Below are positions 15,709-25,137 of a stretch of 64,000 nt of DNA, in pieces. A model generated the notes under the pieces. That model was not told where the DNA came from, searched no databases, and saw only the letters and a program-made list of their open reading frames with translations. The DNA is from Ascidiaceihabitans sp039975415 (GTDB lineage: Bacteria; Pseudomonadota; Alphaproteobacteria; Rhodobacterales; Rhodobacteraceae). Position 1 is the first letter of the stretch; each line of letters starts with the position of its first letter. The DNA lies in NCBI RefSeq assembly GCF_039975415.1, contig NZ_JBDWHD010000005.1. One strand, written 5' to 3'. The position numbers were made by a program, and so were the translations under genes.

Positions 15709-16395
15709 GGGCAGCGCTTTCCAGCGATCATCCATTTTGCGCAAAGCGGCAATGCGTTCATGCGTTTTGGGGTGGCTTAGAAACCATGCCGGCGCTGCCC
15801 CTGCGTTGGACTGTGTCAGCGCATCACGCTTTTCTAACAGCGAAATCTGACCTTCGATGCCGATCCCTGATTTTGTAAGCAAAGCTGCGGCATAAGCATC
15901 GGTTTCAAATTCATCATTGGGCGACAGTTTTGCCATAAACAGGTTCATCAAGGCCCCGGCCAACCAAGGGCCAATACCGGGCAGAAAGCGCCCTAAAACC
16001 ATCGCAAGCGCCGTGCGCATCGCGTTTTGCCCCGAAAAGTCGATCATGCGCCGCCGCGTGTGGCCCAAGGCGACATGGCCCAATTCATGCGCGATCACAC
16101 TGGCCAGTTCATCCGCCGACACGTCCCCGTTTTTGAACCGTTTGTAGAACCCGCGTGTGATAAAGATGCGCCCGTCGGGGGCAGCCAGCCCATTGATTGG
16201 ATCGATTTCGTAGATATGTACCTTGATGCGCGGCAGCTCTAGTGCTGCGGCCATCTGGTCACATAGATGGCGCAACATCGGGTCCGCCAGTTCGGTAGAC
16301 TTCGCATCAAGCTCTTTGGCGGTGCGCCATGCGGAAAAGCGGTACATCGCAATGCCGTAGGCCAAGGCGATCAGGATGGGTGCAAATTTTATCAT
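15697..16395 (-). CDS. M48 family metallopeptidase
   Basis: This 232-residue protein is an M48 zinc peptidase with the metal motif HELGH (in VIAHELGHVALGH, about residues 103-107), the third ligand Glu in FETDAYAAALL, and a single N-terminal hydrophobic helix (FAPILIALAYGIAMYRF) that acts as signal anchor or uncleaved signal peptide. It resembles the soluble or periplasmic M48 proteases (Ste24/BepA-like domain) rather than the four-helix HtpX. Its target is unknown. The ATG is about 40 bp downstream of the P450 gene on the same strand. Confidence 0.88.
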   Translation of the reverse strand: MIKFAPILIALAYGIAMYRFSAWRTAKELDAKSTELADPMLRHLCDQMAAALELPRIKVHIYEIDPINGLAAPDGRIFITRGFYKRFKNGDVSADELASVIAHELGHVALGHTRRRMIDFSGQNAMRTALAMVLGRFLPGIGPWLAGALMNLFMAKLSPNDEFETDAYAAALLTKSGIGIEGQISLLEKRDALTQSNAGAAPAWFLSHPKTHERIAALRKMDDRWKALPSRK

Positions 16396-16435
16396 GTTAA
16401 AGATATGGGGCGGGCAGGGCCATTCGGCAAGCGAT

Positions 16436-17599
16436 TTAACCGTCCACGCCAGTCCACGCCACCGGCACCTGCAAAGGCCCGCGAAAGGCCCACCCTGTAA
16501 ATGGGACGTCGCCAGTCAGGCGTAAGCCGTTCAGGTGCTTAAAGGCCAACGGCAAAGCGATGTCCGCGATAATGCATCGGGCGGCTGCAGCGCCTGCGCA
16601 AAAATGTGGACCTGCGCCAAAACTTATCGCGGCTTGTGTGTTGCGTGTGACGTCGAATTGGTCCGGCTTTTCGAAATGTGCTGCATCGCGGCAAGCAGAC
16701 CCGAACATAAAGAACACGCGGTCACCCGGGGCAAAGGTGATCCCGTCGATGCAATCGTGTTGGGCGACCTCGCGTGGTGACATGCCTATGGGCGCCATCC
16801 AGCGGGCGTATTCGGAAAATGCATCCGCATATGTGGCGCGGCCGTTTTGGACCGCGTCCAAACTGTCGGGGTGGCTCAGCAACGCCCAAATCGTGCCTGC
16901 AATCGCGTCGCGCGGTTCGTTTTGCCCGCCCGAAATGATCAATTTGATGTTTGCGCGAATGCTGTCCATCGGCAGCCCTGCATCCTTCATCACAGCCAGT
17001 GCGGACATAGCTGTGGGGGTGTCAAGGTTTTGGTCAATATACGCATCAATCAGGGCCGTGGCCGCATGGCAGCGGTTTTCAATGTCTTGGATCCCAGCGT
17101 AGTTGGCACAGCCGTCGATCATCGCTTGGCTCACGCGGTCCATCTCGGTCTCTGACATATCGACAAGCCCTGTTATCGCTTTCAAAGCCATTGCCGAGAC
17201 GGGCATCGCATAATCCGCGACCAAATCACACGATCCGCGCGGTTTCAGGGCTTTGATGTGGACCAAAGCGGCGCGTTCGAATATCGGTTTCCAGTGGGTG
17301 GCCACGGTGCGCGGAGACAGCGCGGGAAACACCGCTTTGCGTTCTGCCATATGCGCGTCCGCGTCTTTGCGCATCATGTTTTCGCCCATCAAGGTGGTCA
17401 TTAACCCGCCCGGTTGGCGTGAGGAAAACACCTTTGTGCGTTTTTCATGCAGGTGAATGTCGTCGCGGCACGTAAACAGCGTGGCACCAAGTTGTGGCAC
17501 CCACGCTATTGGGGCTTTTGCACGCATCTGTGCCAATTGGGGGTAGGGATCGGCTGCAAATGCAGCCAGATCAATGTCGAAATGTGGGGCGCTGGACAT
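16436..17599 (-). CDS. Cytochrome P450
   Basis: This 387-residue soluble cytochrome P450 has the haem-thiolate motif FGAGPHFCAG (Cys near residue 340) and the ExxR pair in EYARW. The I-helix reads IISGGQNEPRDAIAG, so the usual acid-alcohol (D/E-T) pair that delivers protons to oxygen is replaced. Such a variant is known in some P450s, and it makes the substrate hard to guess. No ferredoxin or reductase gene is adjacent. It lies between the protease and trpE on the same strand. Confidence 0.93.
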   Translation of the reverse strand: MSSAPHFDIDLAAFAADPYPQLAQMRAKAPIAWVPQLGATLFTCRDDIHLHEKRTKVFSSRQPGGLMTTLMGENMMRKDADAHMAERKAVFPALSPRTVATHWKPIFERAALVHIKALKPRGSCDLVADYAMPVSAMALKAITGLVDMSETEMDRVSQAMIDGCANYAGIQDIENRCHAATALIDAYIDQNLDTPTAMSALAVMKDAGLPMDSIRANIKLIISGGQNEPRDAIAGTIWALLSHPDSLDAVQNGRATYADAFSEYARWMAPIGMSPREVAQHDCIDGITFAPGDRVFFMFGSACRDAAHFEKPDQFDVTRNTQAAISFGAGPHFCAGAAAARCIIADIALPLAFKHLNGLRLTGDVPFTGWAFRGPLQVPVAWTGVDG

Positions 17600-17623
17600 A
17601 AAACCAAAGCCTAGCGATGCCTG

Positions 17624-19132
17624 TTAGCTGTTGCCAGTCCCAAAACGGGCAGCATCTGCGGCAGCGCGCCGAATGGCACCAGATTTATGGATGGTTTCCA
17701 TGAACTCTGCCTCAGGATCACTGTCATAGACCACGCCGCCACCTGCCTGAATGTACAGCTTCTGATCCTGGACAACAGCCGTGCGCAGCGCGATGCACAT
17801 GTCCATGTCGCCGCCTGCGCTGAAGTATCCGACGCCACCGCCGTAGATACCGCGCTTTTCGGGTTCCAATTCGTCGATGATCTCCATTGCGCGGACTTTA
17901 GGCGCACCAGACACAGTGCCCGCAGGCATACCCGCAAAGAAGGCATCCAAGGCATCGCAGCCGTCTTTCAATTCGCCCACCACATTCGAGACGATGTGCA
18001 TGACATGGCTGTAGCGTTCGACAATAAATTCTTCGGTCGGGCGCACTGTACCGATTTTGGCCACACGGCCCACGTCATTTCGGCCCAAATCCAGCAGCAT
18101 CAAATGTTCTGCCAGCTCTTTCTCGTCGGCCAGCAGGTCGGCTTCCAACGCGTTGTCTTCTTCAGGCGTGGCGCCGCGTTTGCGGGTGCCTGCAATGGGG
18201 CGAATGGTGACTTCATTGCCAAAGACACGCACCAGAATTTCCGGGGAGGCCCCCACAACCTGAAATCCGCCAAAGTTGAAATAGAACATGAAAGGCGACG
18301 GGTTGGTGCGGCGCAAAGACCTGTAAAGCGAAAAGGGGGGCTGGCGGAAGTCTTGTGTCCAGCGCTGTGACGGCACGCATTGGAAGATGTCGCCGGCGCG
18401 GATGTAATCCTTGGCCTTTTCGACAGCAAATTTGTAACCGTCGCGGGTAAAGTTGCTGACAGGTTCGAAATCTGTGCCCTCATCCCCCAGATTGCGGGTT
18501 TCGGTGGGCATGGCGCGTTCCAGATCACGCACGGCATCCATGACGCGTTCAGCCGCCTGTGCGTAGGCCGCGCGTGCGGATTGGCCATCGCTGACCCACG
18601 CGGGGGACACAACCGTTACCTCGCCTTTGACACCGTCCAGGACAGCAATCACAGAAGGGCGCAGCATCAAAGCATCTGGAACGCCCAGAACATCCGTGTT
18701 CACGTTTGGAAGATGTTCGACCAACCGGATCATGTCGTACCCAAGATACCCAAACAAACCCGCAGCGGCTTGGGGCATGTCATCGGGAAGGTTAATTTTG
18801 CTTTCCGCGATTAACGCACGCAAAACGTCCAAAGGATTGCCGGGTGCATCTTCAAATGCATCCGCGTCAAAACGGGCCTGACGGTTGATGGCAGATGTGG
18901 TGCCATTGCAGCGCCAGACAAGGTCAGGTTTCATGCCAATGATGGAATACCGCCCGCGCACTTCGCCGCCTGTGACTGATTCCAGTACAAAAGCGTCTTT
19001 TTGCGCCCCCGTCAGCTTCAGCATCAAGGACACAGGCGTATCAAGGTCTGCGGCCAAACGGGTGTATACGATCTGGTGCTCACCTGCGGTATAGCCCGTG
19101 GCGAAATCATCAAAACTTGGTGTCAAAGCCAT
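17624..19132 (-). CDS. trpE: Anthranilate synthase component I (TrpE)
   Basis: This 502-residue protein is TrpE, which turns chorismate plus ammonia (from TrpG) into anthranilate at the start of tryptophan synthesis. The chorismate-binding domain contains DIFQCVPSQRW, PIAGTRKRGATPEEDN, HLMLLDLGRNDVGRV and GTVSGAPKVRAMEIIDELEP, all family signatures. An N-terminal tryptophan feedback segment (LKLTGAQKDAFVLESV) is present. TrpG is not in this window. It begins 12 bp after the PpiD-like gene, so the two are probably cotranscribed. Confidence 0.96.
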   Translation of the reverse strand: MALTPSFDDFATGYTAGEHQIVYTRLAADLDTPVSLMLKLTGAQKDAFVLESVTGGEVRGRYSIIGMKPDLVWRCNGTTSAINRQARFDADAFEDAPGNPLDVLRALIAESKINLPDDMPQAAAGLFGYLGYDMIRLVEHLPNVNTDVLGVPDALMLRPSVIAVLDGVKGEVTVVSPAWVSDGQSARAAYAQAAERVMDAVRDLERAMPTETRNLGDEGTDFEPVSNFTRDGYKFAVEKAKDYIRAGDIFQCVPSQRWTQDFRQPPFSLYRSLRRTNPSPFMFYFNFGGFQVVGASPEILVRVFGNEVTIRPIAGTRKRGATPEEDNALEADLLADEKELAEHLMLLDLGRNDVGRVAKIGTVRPTEEFIVERYSHVMHIVSNVVGELKDGCDALDAFFAGMPAGTVSGAPKVRAMEIIDELEPEKRGIYGGGVGYFSAGGDMDMCIALRTAVVQDQKLYIQAGGGVVYDSDPEAEFMETIHKSGAIRRAAADAARFGTGNS

Positions 19133-19144
19133 GAAACTGGACCT

Positions 19145-20989
19145 TTAGGGGAAATTGACATGAACCGCTTGCAAAGCGCGTTGGTCGATGTGCTGACCTG
19201 CACGCAGCAAGGTGTCTTGGGCAAAAACATCAAACAGGTCTTGCGCCAATGATTGATTGATCTGGGCTGTAAGCTGCGCTTGAAGTTCCTGCGTTTCTGG
19301 ATCGTCAGAAGCTGCTGATACGGCATCCAAACGGACCAGAAGGACGGTGCCAAAGCTGTCGATCACGCGCAAATCACCTGTGGCCATTTCAAAGACCTCG
19401 GACATAAAGCTGGGGGGCGTGCCACCCACAAAGCTGCTGCGGGTCTGGTCGACCTCTTGGGTGGCGTCCAAGCCAAGGCCAGCAAAATCTGTGCCAGCGG
19501 CAAGCTGCGGCACAAGGGCTTCGGCCTGTTCACGCAGGCGGTTTTCGGTTTGCGCGTTTTCCCAGTTGGCCTGAACCTGAGGCAGCACTTCGTCGAAGGG
19601 TGCGGGTTGTGCGGGAATTTCTTCTTCCAGACGGATGGCAAACACACCGCCATCGTCCAAAGATTTAATGGCTGGAAAATCGTCAACTGTCACCGCGCGG
19701 GCGGCTTCGGCAAAATCAACATAAGCGGCAATGCCGTCACCGCTGCCGTCGAACCAGTCCAACGTGCCCAATTCCATATCGGATTCTGCCGCAATCTCTT
19801 CCAAAGTCGCACCACCCGCCAACAGATCATCTAGATTTTCGGCTTCGGATGCGATGATGCGGCGCGCACGGTCTGATCCCAAAGCGTCACGCAGTTCCAG
19901 CTGTGCGTCTTCAAAGGACGTGCTTTGTGCAGGCAGAACGCCGTTGACGCGGAACAATGCCGGGCCAAGATCAGTGGCAAACGGGCCAACCACATCGCCA
20001 GCTTCTGCGGTGAACACGGCTTCGCCTGCGTCGCCCAGTTCAAGACGTTGGACATCGCCCAGATCGATATCAGCCAGTTCCAGACCGCGTCCGTCGACCA
20101 AAGCTTCAAATGTGGTGCCGTTTACTTCTAGTGCTGCGGCGGCCTGATCTGCGGCTTCCTGATCCAGAAACACCAGACGCTCGACCAGGCGGCGTTCGGG
20201 GGTGTTGTATTCGTCGATGCGCGTCTCATATTCAGCGCGCAGCTGGTCTTCGGGAATTTCGATTGTTGGAAGCAAGCTGTCAGGGGACAGATGCACGAAC
20301 GTCAGGCGTTTGATGTCGGGACGCATGAAGTCTTGTGTGTTTTCATCGTAGTAGCTGCGCAGATCGTCAGATGTGGCGGTCAACAATGGCCCGTCCAGAT
20401 CGTCTGCGGTCAAACGCGCCCATGTAAAGTCGCGCTGTTCTGCGACGTAGCTGACGATGGTGTCGGCGTAGGATTGTGGCATCACAACACCGCTTGATAC
20501 GGCGCCTTGCAGAATGGTGCGCGCGGTTTCTTCGCGCAGCGTCGTTTCAAATTCGGATTCGGACAAGCCGCTGTTGCGCAGCGCAAAAGTGTAGCCTTCG
20601 CGGTCAAAGGACCCATCGACACCCTGAAACGTAGGAATTTGCAAAATCTGGTCGCGCAGGTTTTCGTCACCGATCGACAGGCCGATGTTGGACGTCTCAT
20701 TGTCCAAAGCGCGCTGCGTCACCAATCGGGATAAGACGGCTTGATCCAGCCCGATTTCGCGCACGCGCGTGAAGGGCAACGGCTCACCTGTACGGCGTTG
20801 GATATTCTGGATTTCGCGGCCCAGATCCCGTGCGTAGGTGTTTAGATCAATATTTTTGTCACCCACAGTGCCAAGCGTATTGACGGTGCCAGTCAGATTT
20901 GTCGCCCCAAATCCACCCAAGCCCAAGATCAGCAGACCCATCAATATCCACACTGCCGTCTTCGAAATGCTGTTGCCGCCTTTGGCCAT
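19145..20989 (-). CDS. PpiD/SurA-like peptidylprolyl isomerase, membrane anchored
   Basis: This 614-residue protein has a short cytoplasmic N-terminus, one membrane helix (AVWILMGLLILGLGGFG, about residues 12-28), a SurA-type N-terminal chaperone region (YARDLGREIQNIQRRTG) and a parvulin-like region after about residue 250. PpiD assists folding of outer-membrane and periplasmic proteins at the inner membrane. The isomerase active-site residues are not obvious, so it may act mainly as a chaperone. It precedes trpE. Confidence 0.9.
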   Translation of the reverse strand: MAKGGNSISKTAVWILMGLLILGLGGFGATNLTGTVNTLGTVGDKNIDLNTYARDLGREIQNIQRRTGEPLPFTRVREIGLDQAVLSRLVTQRALDNETSNIGLSIGDENLRDQILQIPTFQGVDGSFDREGYTFALRNSGLSESEFETTLREETARTILQGAVSSGVVMPQSYADTIVSYVAEQRDFTWARLTADDLDGPLLTATSDDLRSYYDENTQDFMRPDIKRLTFVHLSPDSLLPTIEIPEDQLRAEYETRIDEYNTPERRLVERLVFLDQEAADQAAAALEVNGTTFEALVDGRGLELADIDLGDVQRLELGDAGEAVFTAEAGDVVGPFATDLGPALFRVNGVLPAQSTSFEDAQLELRDALGSDRARRIIASEAENLDDLLAGGATLEEIAAESDMELGTLDWFDGSGDGIAAYVDFAEAARAVTVDDFPAIKSLDDGGVFAIRLEEEIPAQPAPFDEVLPQVQANWENAQTENRLREQAEALVPQLAAGTDFAGLGLDATQEVDQTRSSFVGGTPPSFMSEVFEMATGDLRVIDSFGTVLLVRLDAVSAASDDPETQELQAQLTAQINQSLAQDLFDVFAQDTLLRAGQHIDQRALQAVHVNFP

Positions 20990-21059
20990 GTTGCTCGCCT
21001 TTTTGTATGTCTTAGGGTTGTTCTATGGGCCAAGTCCCAAGGTGGCAAGGGCGATCAGG

Positions 21060-22235
21060 TCACAATGCCACAGCGCTAAGTCTTTCATAAAGCGTCGCGA
21101 TGCCAGCCACATCGAGATTGGCAAAAGCGATGCGTAGATGCGTGGCGCCCGTTGGATCGCCTTCGGGCACAAACATGGTGCCGGGCAGGCATAAAATGCC
21201 CGCATCTTTCACCAGGAACGGGGCCAATTCGGCCGATGACATGGCAAACGGGTGCTGCATGTAGGCAAAGTAGGCCCCCGCACTGCGCAGAGTCCAGCCC
21301 TTGGCGGCCAGAACGTCGAAGCCTTCGCGGATTGCCGCGGCCCTTGCCAGAATTTCAAGGCGCTGTTTGGCCAGCCATGCATCAAGGTTGTTCAATCCCC
21401 AAAGGGCTGCGTGCTGCGCGATCTGGTTGGGGCAGATGGTGACCGTGTCCAGAAACTTTTCAATCTCTTGCAAGCGTGTGGGCGAGGCGATGATGGCCCC
21501 GACACGGTGGCCTGTCAGGCGATAGGATTTCGAGAAGGAATAAAGGTGAATAAACGTCTGCCCCCAGTCGGGTTGCTGGAACAACGCGTGTGGGGCGACC
21601 GGGTTTGAGTGAAAATCACGGTAGGTTTCATCGACAATCAACGCCAGCCTGTGTTTTTGCGCCAGCTTAAAGAAGGCAAGAACCAAATCCGCAGGGTATT
21701 CCACACCTGTTGGATTGTTGGGGGTGACAAGTGCGATGGCACGTGTGCGCGATGTGATCCGTGCCTCTGCCGCGGCGACAGTGGGGTGCATGTTGTCTTC
21801 GCACGGGATCGGTACAGCCCCGACGCCCGACATGTCCATCCACATTTTATGGTTGAAATACCAAGGCGTTGGAACAAGAACTTCATCCCCTTCCGTGCAC
21901 AGTGCCGCAAGCACGGCTGCAAAAGCCTGATTGCACCCCGAGGTGATTGCCACATTGTCTGCTGTGATCCGGGTGTCGTAGTGTTTTGACGCATTGTCCG
22001 CCAAGGCCGTGCGCAACGATTCTGTGCCCAGCACCGGACCATACAAATGCACGTTGTCGTCATTGAGGGCTGCGTGTGCCATGGCTTCGCGCATCTGTGG
22101 AACGGGTGGATCGACAGGGGCTGCTTGGCTGACATTGATCAATGGGCGATCATCAGGATGGGTGACGCCATCCAGCCAGCGCCGTGCCTCCATGACGGGG
22201 GGCGAGAAGGTGGAGGATGTGCGCGAGATGCCCAT
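21060..22235 (-). CDS. PLP-dependent aminotransferase, class I/II
   Basis: This 391-residue protein is a fold-type I aminotransferase. It has the dinucleotide-like HLYGPVLGTESLR, the NNPTGVEY segment (Asn that contacts PLP), the DETYRDF Asp, the lysine region LYSFSKSYRLTGHRVG and the C-terminal LRIAFAN. It transfers an amino group between an amino acid and a 2-oxo acid; the exact pair cannot be told from the sequence. The gene stands between PpiD and gpt on the same strand with gaps of about 70 bp on each side, so it may have its own promoter. Confidence 0.9.
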   Translation of the reverse strand: MGISRTSSTFSPPVMEARRWLDGVTHPDDRPLINVSQAAPVDPPVPQMREAMAHAALNDDNVHLYGPVLGTESLRTALADNASKHYDTRITADNVAITSGCNQAFAAVLAALCTEGDEVLVPTPWYFNHKMWMDMSGVGAVPIPCEDNMHPTVAAAEARITSRTRAIALVTPNNPTGVEYPADLVLAFFKLAQKHRLALIVDETYRDFHSNPVAPHALFQQPDWGQTFIHLYSFSKSYRLTGHRVGAIIASPTRLQEIEKFLDTVTICPNQIAQHAALWGLNNLDAWLAKQRLEILARAAAIREGFDVLAAKGWTLRSAGAYFAYMQHPFAMSSAELAPFLVKDAGILCLPGTMFVPEGDPTGATHLRIAFANLDVAGIATLYERLSAVAL

Positions 22236-22302
22236 GCTTGGCCTTTGTGGTCAGAGGTTGGATGCCTTTGGCAAGGCAGGTCCGTTAAAGGCGACCTGAA
22301 TG

Positions 22303-22833
22303 TCAGTCCGTGCCGCGGTAAGGTTCGACGTATTGCAGCGCCATATCCCAAGGAAAGAAAATCCATGTATCTTGCGATACGCCCGTGATGAACGTGTCCA
22401 CCATAGGCTCCCCTTTGGGTTTGGCATAGACCGTTGCGAAATGGGCGTTAGGGTAGAGTTCCCGCACCAGTTCCAGGGTTTTACCACTGTCCACCAGATC
22501 ATCGATGATCAGGATGCCAGTGCCGTCCCCCATCAGTTCTTTGTCAGGGGATTTCAAGACTTTGGCCTCAGAACGTTGATCCGCTTTGCCACCGCCTGAA
22601 TGGTAGGATTTGACCGAAATCGTATCGACGGTGCGCACGTCCAGTTCGCGTGCAATGATCATTGCAGGTGCCATGCCGCCGCGCGTGATGGCCACAATGG
22701 CGCGCCATGCGCCATCGTCCGGCCCGCGTCCGTCCAACCGCCACGCAAGGGCGCGGCTGTCGCGGTGCATCTGGTCCCAGCTGATGTGAAACCCTTTTTC
22801 GTGGGGCAGGCGGTTTGGATCTTTGGCGGTCAT
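22303..22833 (-). CDS. gpt: Xanthine phosphoribosyltransferase
   Basis: This 176-residue protein is a purine phosphoribosyltransferase. It has the PRPP-binding motif ILIIDDLVDSGKT (about residues 105-117) and the Gpt-type ITRGGMAPA loop at about 49-57. It salvages xanthine and guanine to nucleotides using PRPP. It starts one base after the end of the LysE gene on the same strand, forming a compact salvage/transport pair. Of the phosphoribosyltransferases, gpt fits best because of the length and the YHSGGGK segment. Confidence 0.88.
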   Translation of the reverse strand: MTAKDPNRLPHEKGFHISWDQMHRDSRALAWRLDGRGPDDGAWRAIVAITRGGMAPAMIIARELDVRTVDTISVKSYHSGGGKADQRSEAKVLKSPDKELMGDGTGILIIDDLVDSGKTLELVRELYPNAHFATVYAKPKGEPMVDTFITGVSQDTWIFFPWDMALQYVEPYRGTD

Positions 22834-22834
22834 A

Positions 22835-23437
22835 CTATTTTCCTAGCAGCAATTTCAGACCGAAGCCGCCCAGCAACAGGGACGCGATACGGTCAAAGAG
22901 AGGTTTAAGACGCAGATAGCCTGCGCGGGCAGGCGGGCTGGACAAAAGCACTGCAAAGCCCGCGTAAAAAATCACTTCCAGCGTTAGATGGTTCAGAATC
23001 ACAAATGCGATGTCCGTTGACGTTAGATCCTTTGGAAAGATCACCACAATGACGGCGGCCGCAAACAGCATCGACTTGGGGTTACCAAAGTTGACCAAGA
23101 GGCCGTCCAGAAACGCGCGGCCATGTCCTTTGGGGGCTTGGCCCAATGTGTCAGGGGCGCTGCGCCAAATGGTTACAGCGAGATACAAAAGGTAAAGCGC
23201 ACCACCGATTTTCAAAGCGGTGTAGGCCCATGGGAACAAGGTGAACACAGCCTCCAGGCCCAAAAACGCGGCCCCGGTCCAGCATGTCGCCGCACATCCA
23301 AGGCCCAAACCCGTAAAGATTCCGGCGCGTCTGCCAGAGGTTACAGCGGTTTTCATAGCAAATAGCATCGCGGCACCCGGACTGGCCAAGGCCACGATTA
23401 GAATCGTGTTAAAGGCAAGAAGGGCGTCCCAAGTCAC
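22835..23437 (-). CDS. LysE/RhtB family amino-acid exporter
   Basis: This 200-residue inner-membrane protein has about six hydrophobic helices, starting with LLAFNTILIVALASPGAAMLF, where the SPGA segment is characteristic of LysE-family exporters. The inner loop YLLYLAVTIWRS and the helix LLVNFGNPKSMLFAAAVIVVIF also fit. The family exports lysine, threonine or homoserine; the substrate is unknown here. It directly precedes gpt with almost no gap and follows fabI by 7 bp. Confidence 0.9.
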   Translation of the reverse strand: MTWDALLAFNTILIVALASPGAAMLFAMKTAVTSGRRAGIFTGLGLGCAATCWTGAAFLGLEAVFTLFPWAYTALKIGGALYLLYLAVTIWRSAPDTLGQAPKGHGRAFLDGLLVNFGNPKSMLFAAAVIVVIFPKDLTSTDIAFVILNHLTLEVIFYAGFAVLLSSPPARAGYLRLKPLFDRIASLLLGGFGLKLLLGK

Positions 23438-23444
23438 GCGCCGA

Positions 23445-24251
23445 CTACCCTTTGCTGATGTCCGGCGCGTCGACGGCTTTCATACCGACGACATGGTACC
23501 CCGCATCGACGTGCAGGTTTTCGCCTGTGGTGCCAGAGGCCAGATCGGACAAAAGATACAGCGCAGACTTGCCGACGTCTTCGATGGTGACGTTGCGGCG
23601 GAGCGGCGAATTGTATTCGTTCCACTTCATGATGTAACGAAAATCGCCGATACCGGACGCCGCCAGCGTTTTGATCGGACCCGCTGAAATGGCATTTACC
23701 CGGATGCCGTCTTTGCCCAAATCTTCGGCAAGATACTTAACCGACGCTTCAAGTGCGGCCTTGGCCACACCCATGACATTGTAATGCGGCATGACTTGTT
23801 CCGCGCCGTAGTATGTCAACGTCAGGGCAGATCCGCCTTCGGACATCATCTTTTCAGCGCGCTGCATGATCGCTGTGAAAGAGAACACAGAAATGTCCAT
23901 CGTCATCGCGAAATTGTCGCGACTGGTGTCGACATAGCGGCCACGCAATTCGTTTTTGTCTGAAAAACCAATGGCATGAACGACAAAGTCCAAGTGATCC
24001 CAATGGTCTTTCAGGCTGTCAAACAGTGCATCCATGGATGTTTCAGAACCAACGTCACAGGGCAGAACGATGTCGCTGCCAAGCTGTGCCGCCAACGGAT
24101 CAACGCGTTTTTTCAAAGCGTCACCCTGATACGAGAAGGCCAATTCGGCACCTGCGTCGGAACAGGCTTTGGCGATGCCCCACGCGATTGATTTGTCATT
24201 GGCCAATCCCATAATCAGCCCGCGCTTTCCCGCCATGATAGTGTTTTGCAT
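23445..24251 (-). CDS. fabI: Enoyl-[acyl-carrier-protein] reductase (FabI)
   Basis: This 268-residue protein is FabI, the NADH-dependent enoyl-ACP reductase that finishes each fatty-acid elongation cycle. It has the short-chain dehydrogenase-type GLANDKSIAWGIAKA cofactor loop and the FabI active-site Tyr in TYYGAEQVMPHYNVMGVAKAAL (Tyr, then Lys). INAISAGPIKTLAA is the conserved post-active-site segment. I use the ATG at 24251; a GTG 12 bp earlier is in frame. It is the first gene of the minus-strand run and is divergent from pdxH. Confidence 0.95.
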   Translation of the reverse strand: MQNTIMAGKRGLIMGLANDKSIAWGIAKACSDAGAELAFSYQGDALKKRVDPLAAQLGSDIVLPCDVGSETSMDALFDSLKDHWDHLDFVVHAIGFSDKNELRGRYVDTSRDNFAMTMDISVFSFTAIMQRAEKMMSEGGSALTLTYYGAEQVMPHYNVMGVAKAALEASVKYLAEDLGKDGIRVNAISAGPIKTLAASGIGDFRYIMKWNEYNSPLRRNVTIEDVGKSALYLLSDLASGTTGENLHVDAGYHVVGMKAVDAPDISKG

Positions 24252-24417
24252 GCCTGTCCCCACTTTTATTACCGATTGTTCCCGGATGCGTCGTTTTGAC
24301 CAATACGGTAATGCGATAAGAGCATCAAGTTTCCTAATAGCTTTAGGCTACCGTCAGGTAAGGCTTGTAGTACACTAGGGCGTGAAATAACGGCACATCG
24401 GTCAAACAGGAGCGGCT

Positions 24418-25023
24418 ATGACAGAGCGTAAAGGTAAATTTGCAGGCGACGACCCCTTTGTGATTGCACAAAAGTGGTTGGCAGAAGCCCAAGACAGCGA
24501 ACTGAACGACCCGAATGCAATAGCGTTAAGCACCGTAGACGCCTCCGGATTGCCAAATGCGCGCATGGTCTTGCTGAAAGACATCGAAGCCGGAGCGTTT
24601 GTGTTTTACACCAACTATACATCTGCCAAAGCACAGGAACTGGACAGCGCGGGCAAAGCTGCCTTTGTGATGCACTGGAAGTCGCTGCGCCGCCAAATTC
24701 GTGTACGCGGTCTGGTCGAAAAGGAAGACGGGCCATCAGCCGATGCGTATTACGCCTCGCGGTCCCTTAAAAGTCGCTTGGGGGCTTGGGCTTCGGATCA
24801 AAGCAAACCGCTTAGCAGCCGCACCGCGTTGGTGGCCAAAGTTGCCAAAGTCACAGCCACGCATGGCACCAATCCCAAACGACCACCCTTTTGGGGCGGT
24901 TACCGCATTACGCCACTTGAGATAGAATTCTGGGCAGACGGAGATCACAGGTTGCATGACCGGTTTGTCTGGCGCCGTGAAAATACCGACCTTCCATGGG
25001 CGATAGATCGCCTAAATCCCTGA
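24418..25023 (+). CDS. pdxH: Pyridoxamine 5'-phosphate oxidase
   Basis: This 201-residue FMN enzyme oxidises pyridoxine or pyridoxamine 5'-phosphate to the cofactor PLP. FMN-binding segments include ARMVLLKDIEAGAFVFYTNYTSAKAQEL and the C-terminal RLHDRFVWRRE, which holds the substrate-binding Arg residues. QKWLAEAQDSELNDPNA is the usual N-terminal helix. The ATG is preceded by AGGAGCGGCT. It is a single-gene unit, followed by a small inverted repeat (TTCACG-TAT-CGTGAA near 25026-25040) that may or may not be a terminator. Confidence 0.96.
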   Translation: MTERKGKFAGDDPFVIAQKWLAEAQDSELNDPNAIALSTVDASGLPNARMVLLKDIEAGAFVFYTNYTSAKAQELDSAGKAAFVMHWKSLRRQIRVRGLVEKEDGPSADAYYASRSLKSRLGAWASDQSKPLSSRTALVAKVAKVTATHGTNPKRPPFWGGYRITPLEIEFWADGDHRLHDRFVWRRENTDLPWAIDRLNP

Positions 25024-25137
25024 ATTTCACGTATCGTGAATTGCAGCTTATTGTTTTGTATGGTTTTTTTCAGCTTGAATGTTTAATCAAAAATCGCGCA
25101 AGACTATGCGTTAGAGATTGTGCCACTTTATTGGCAA

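Noticed and set aside
25026..25040. Terminator of pdxH (TTCACG-TAT-CGTGAA)
   Set aside because: The stem is short (6 bp), AT-rich and not followed directly by a T-run; too weak to call.
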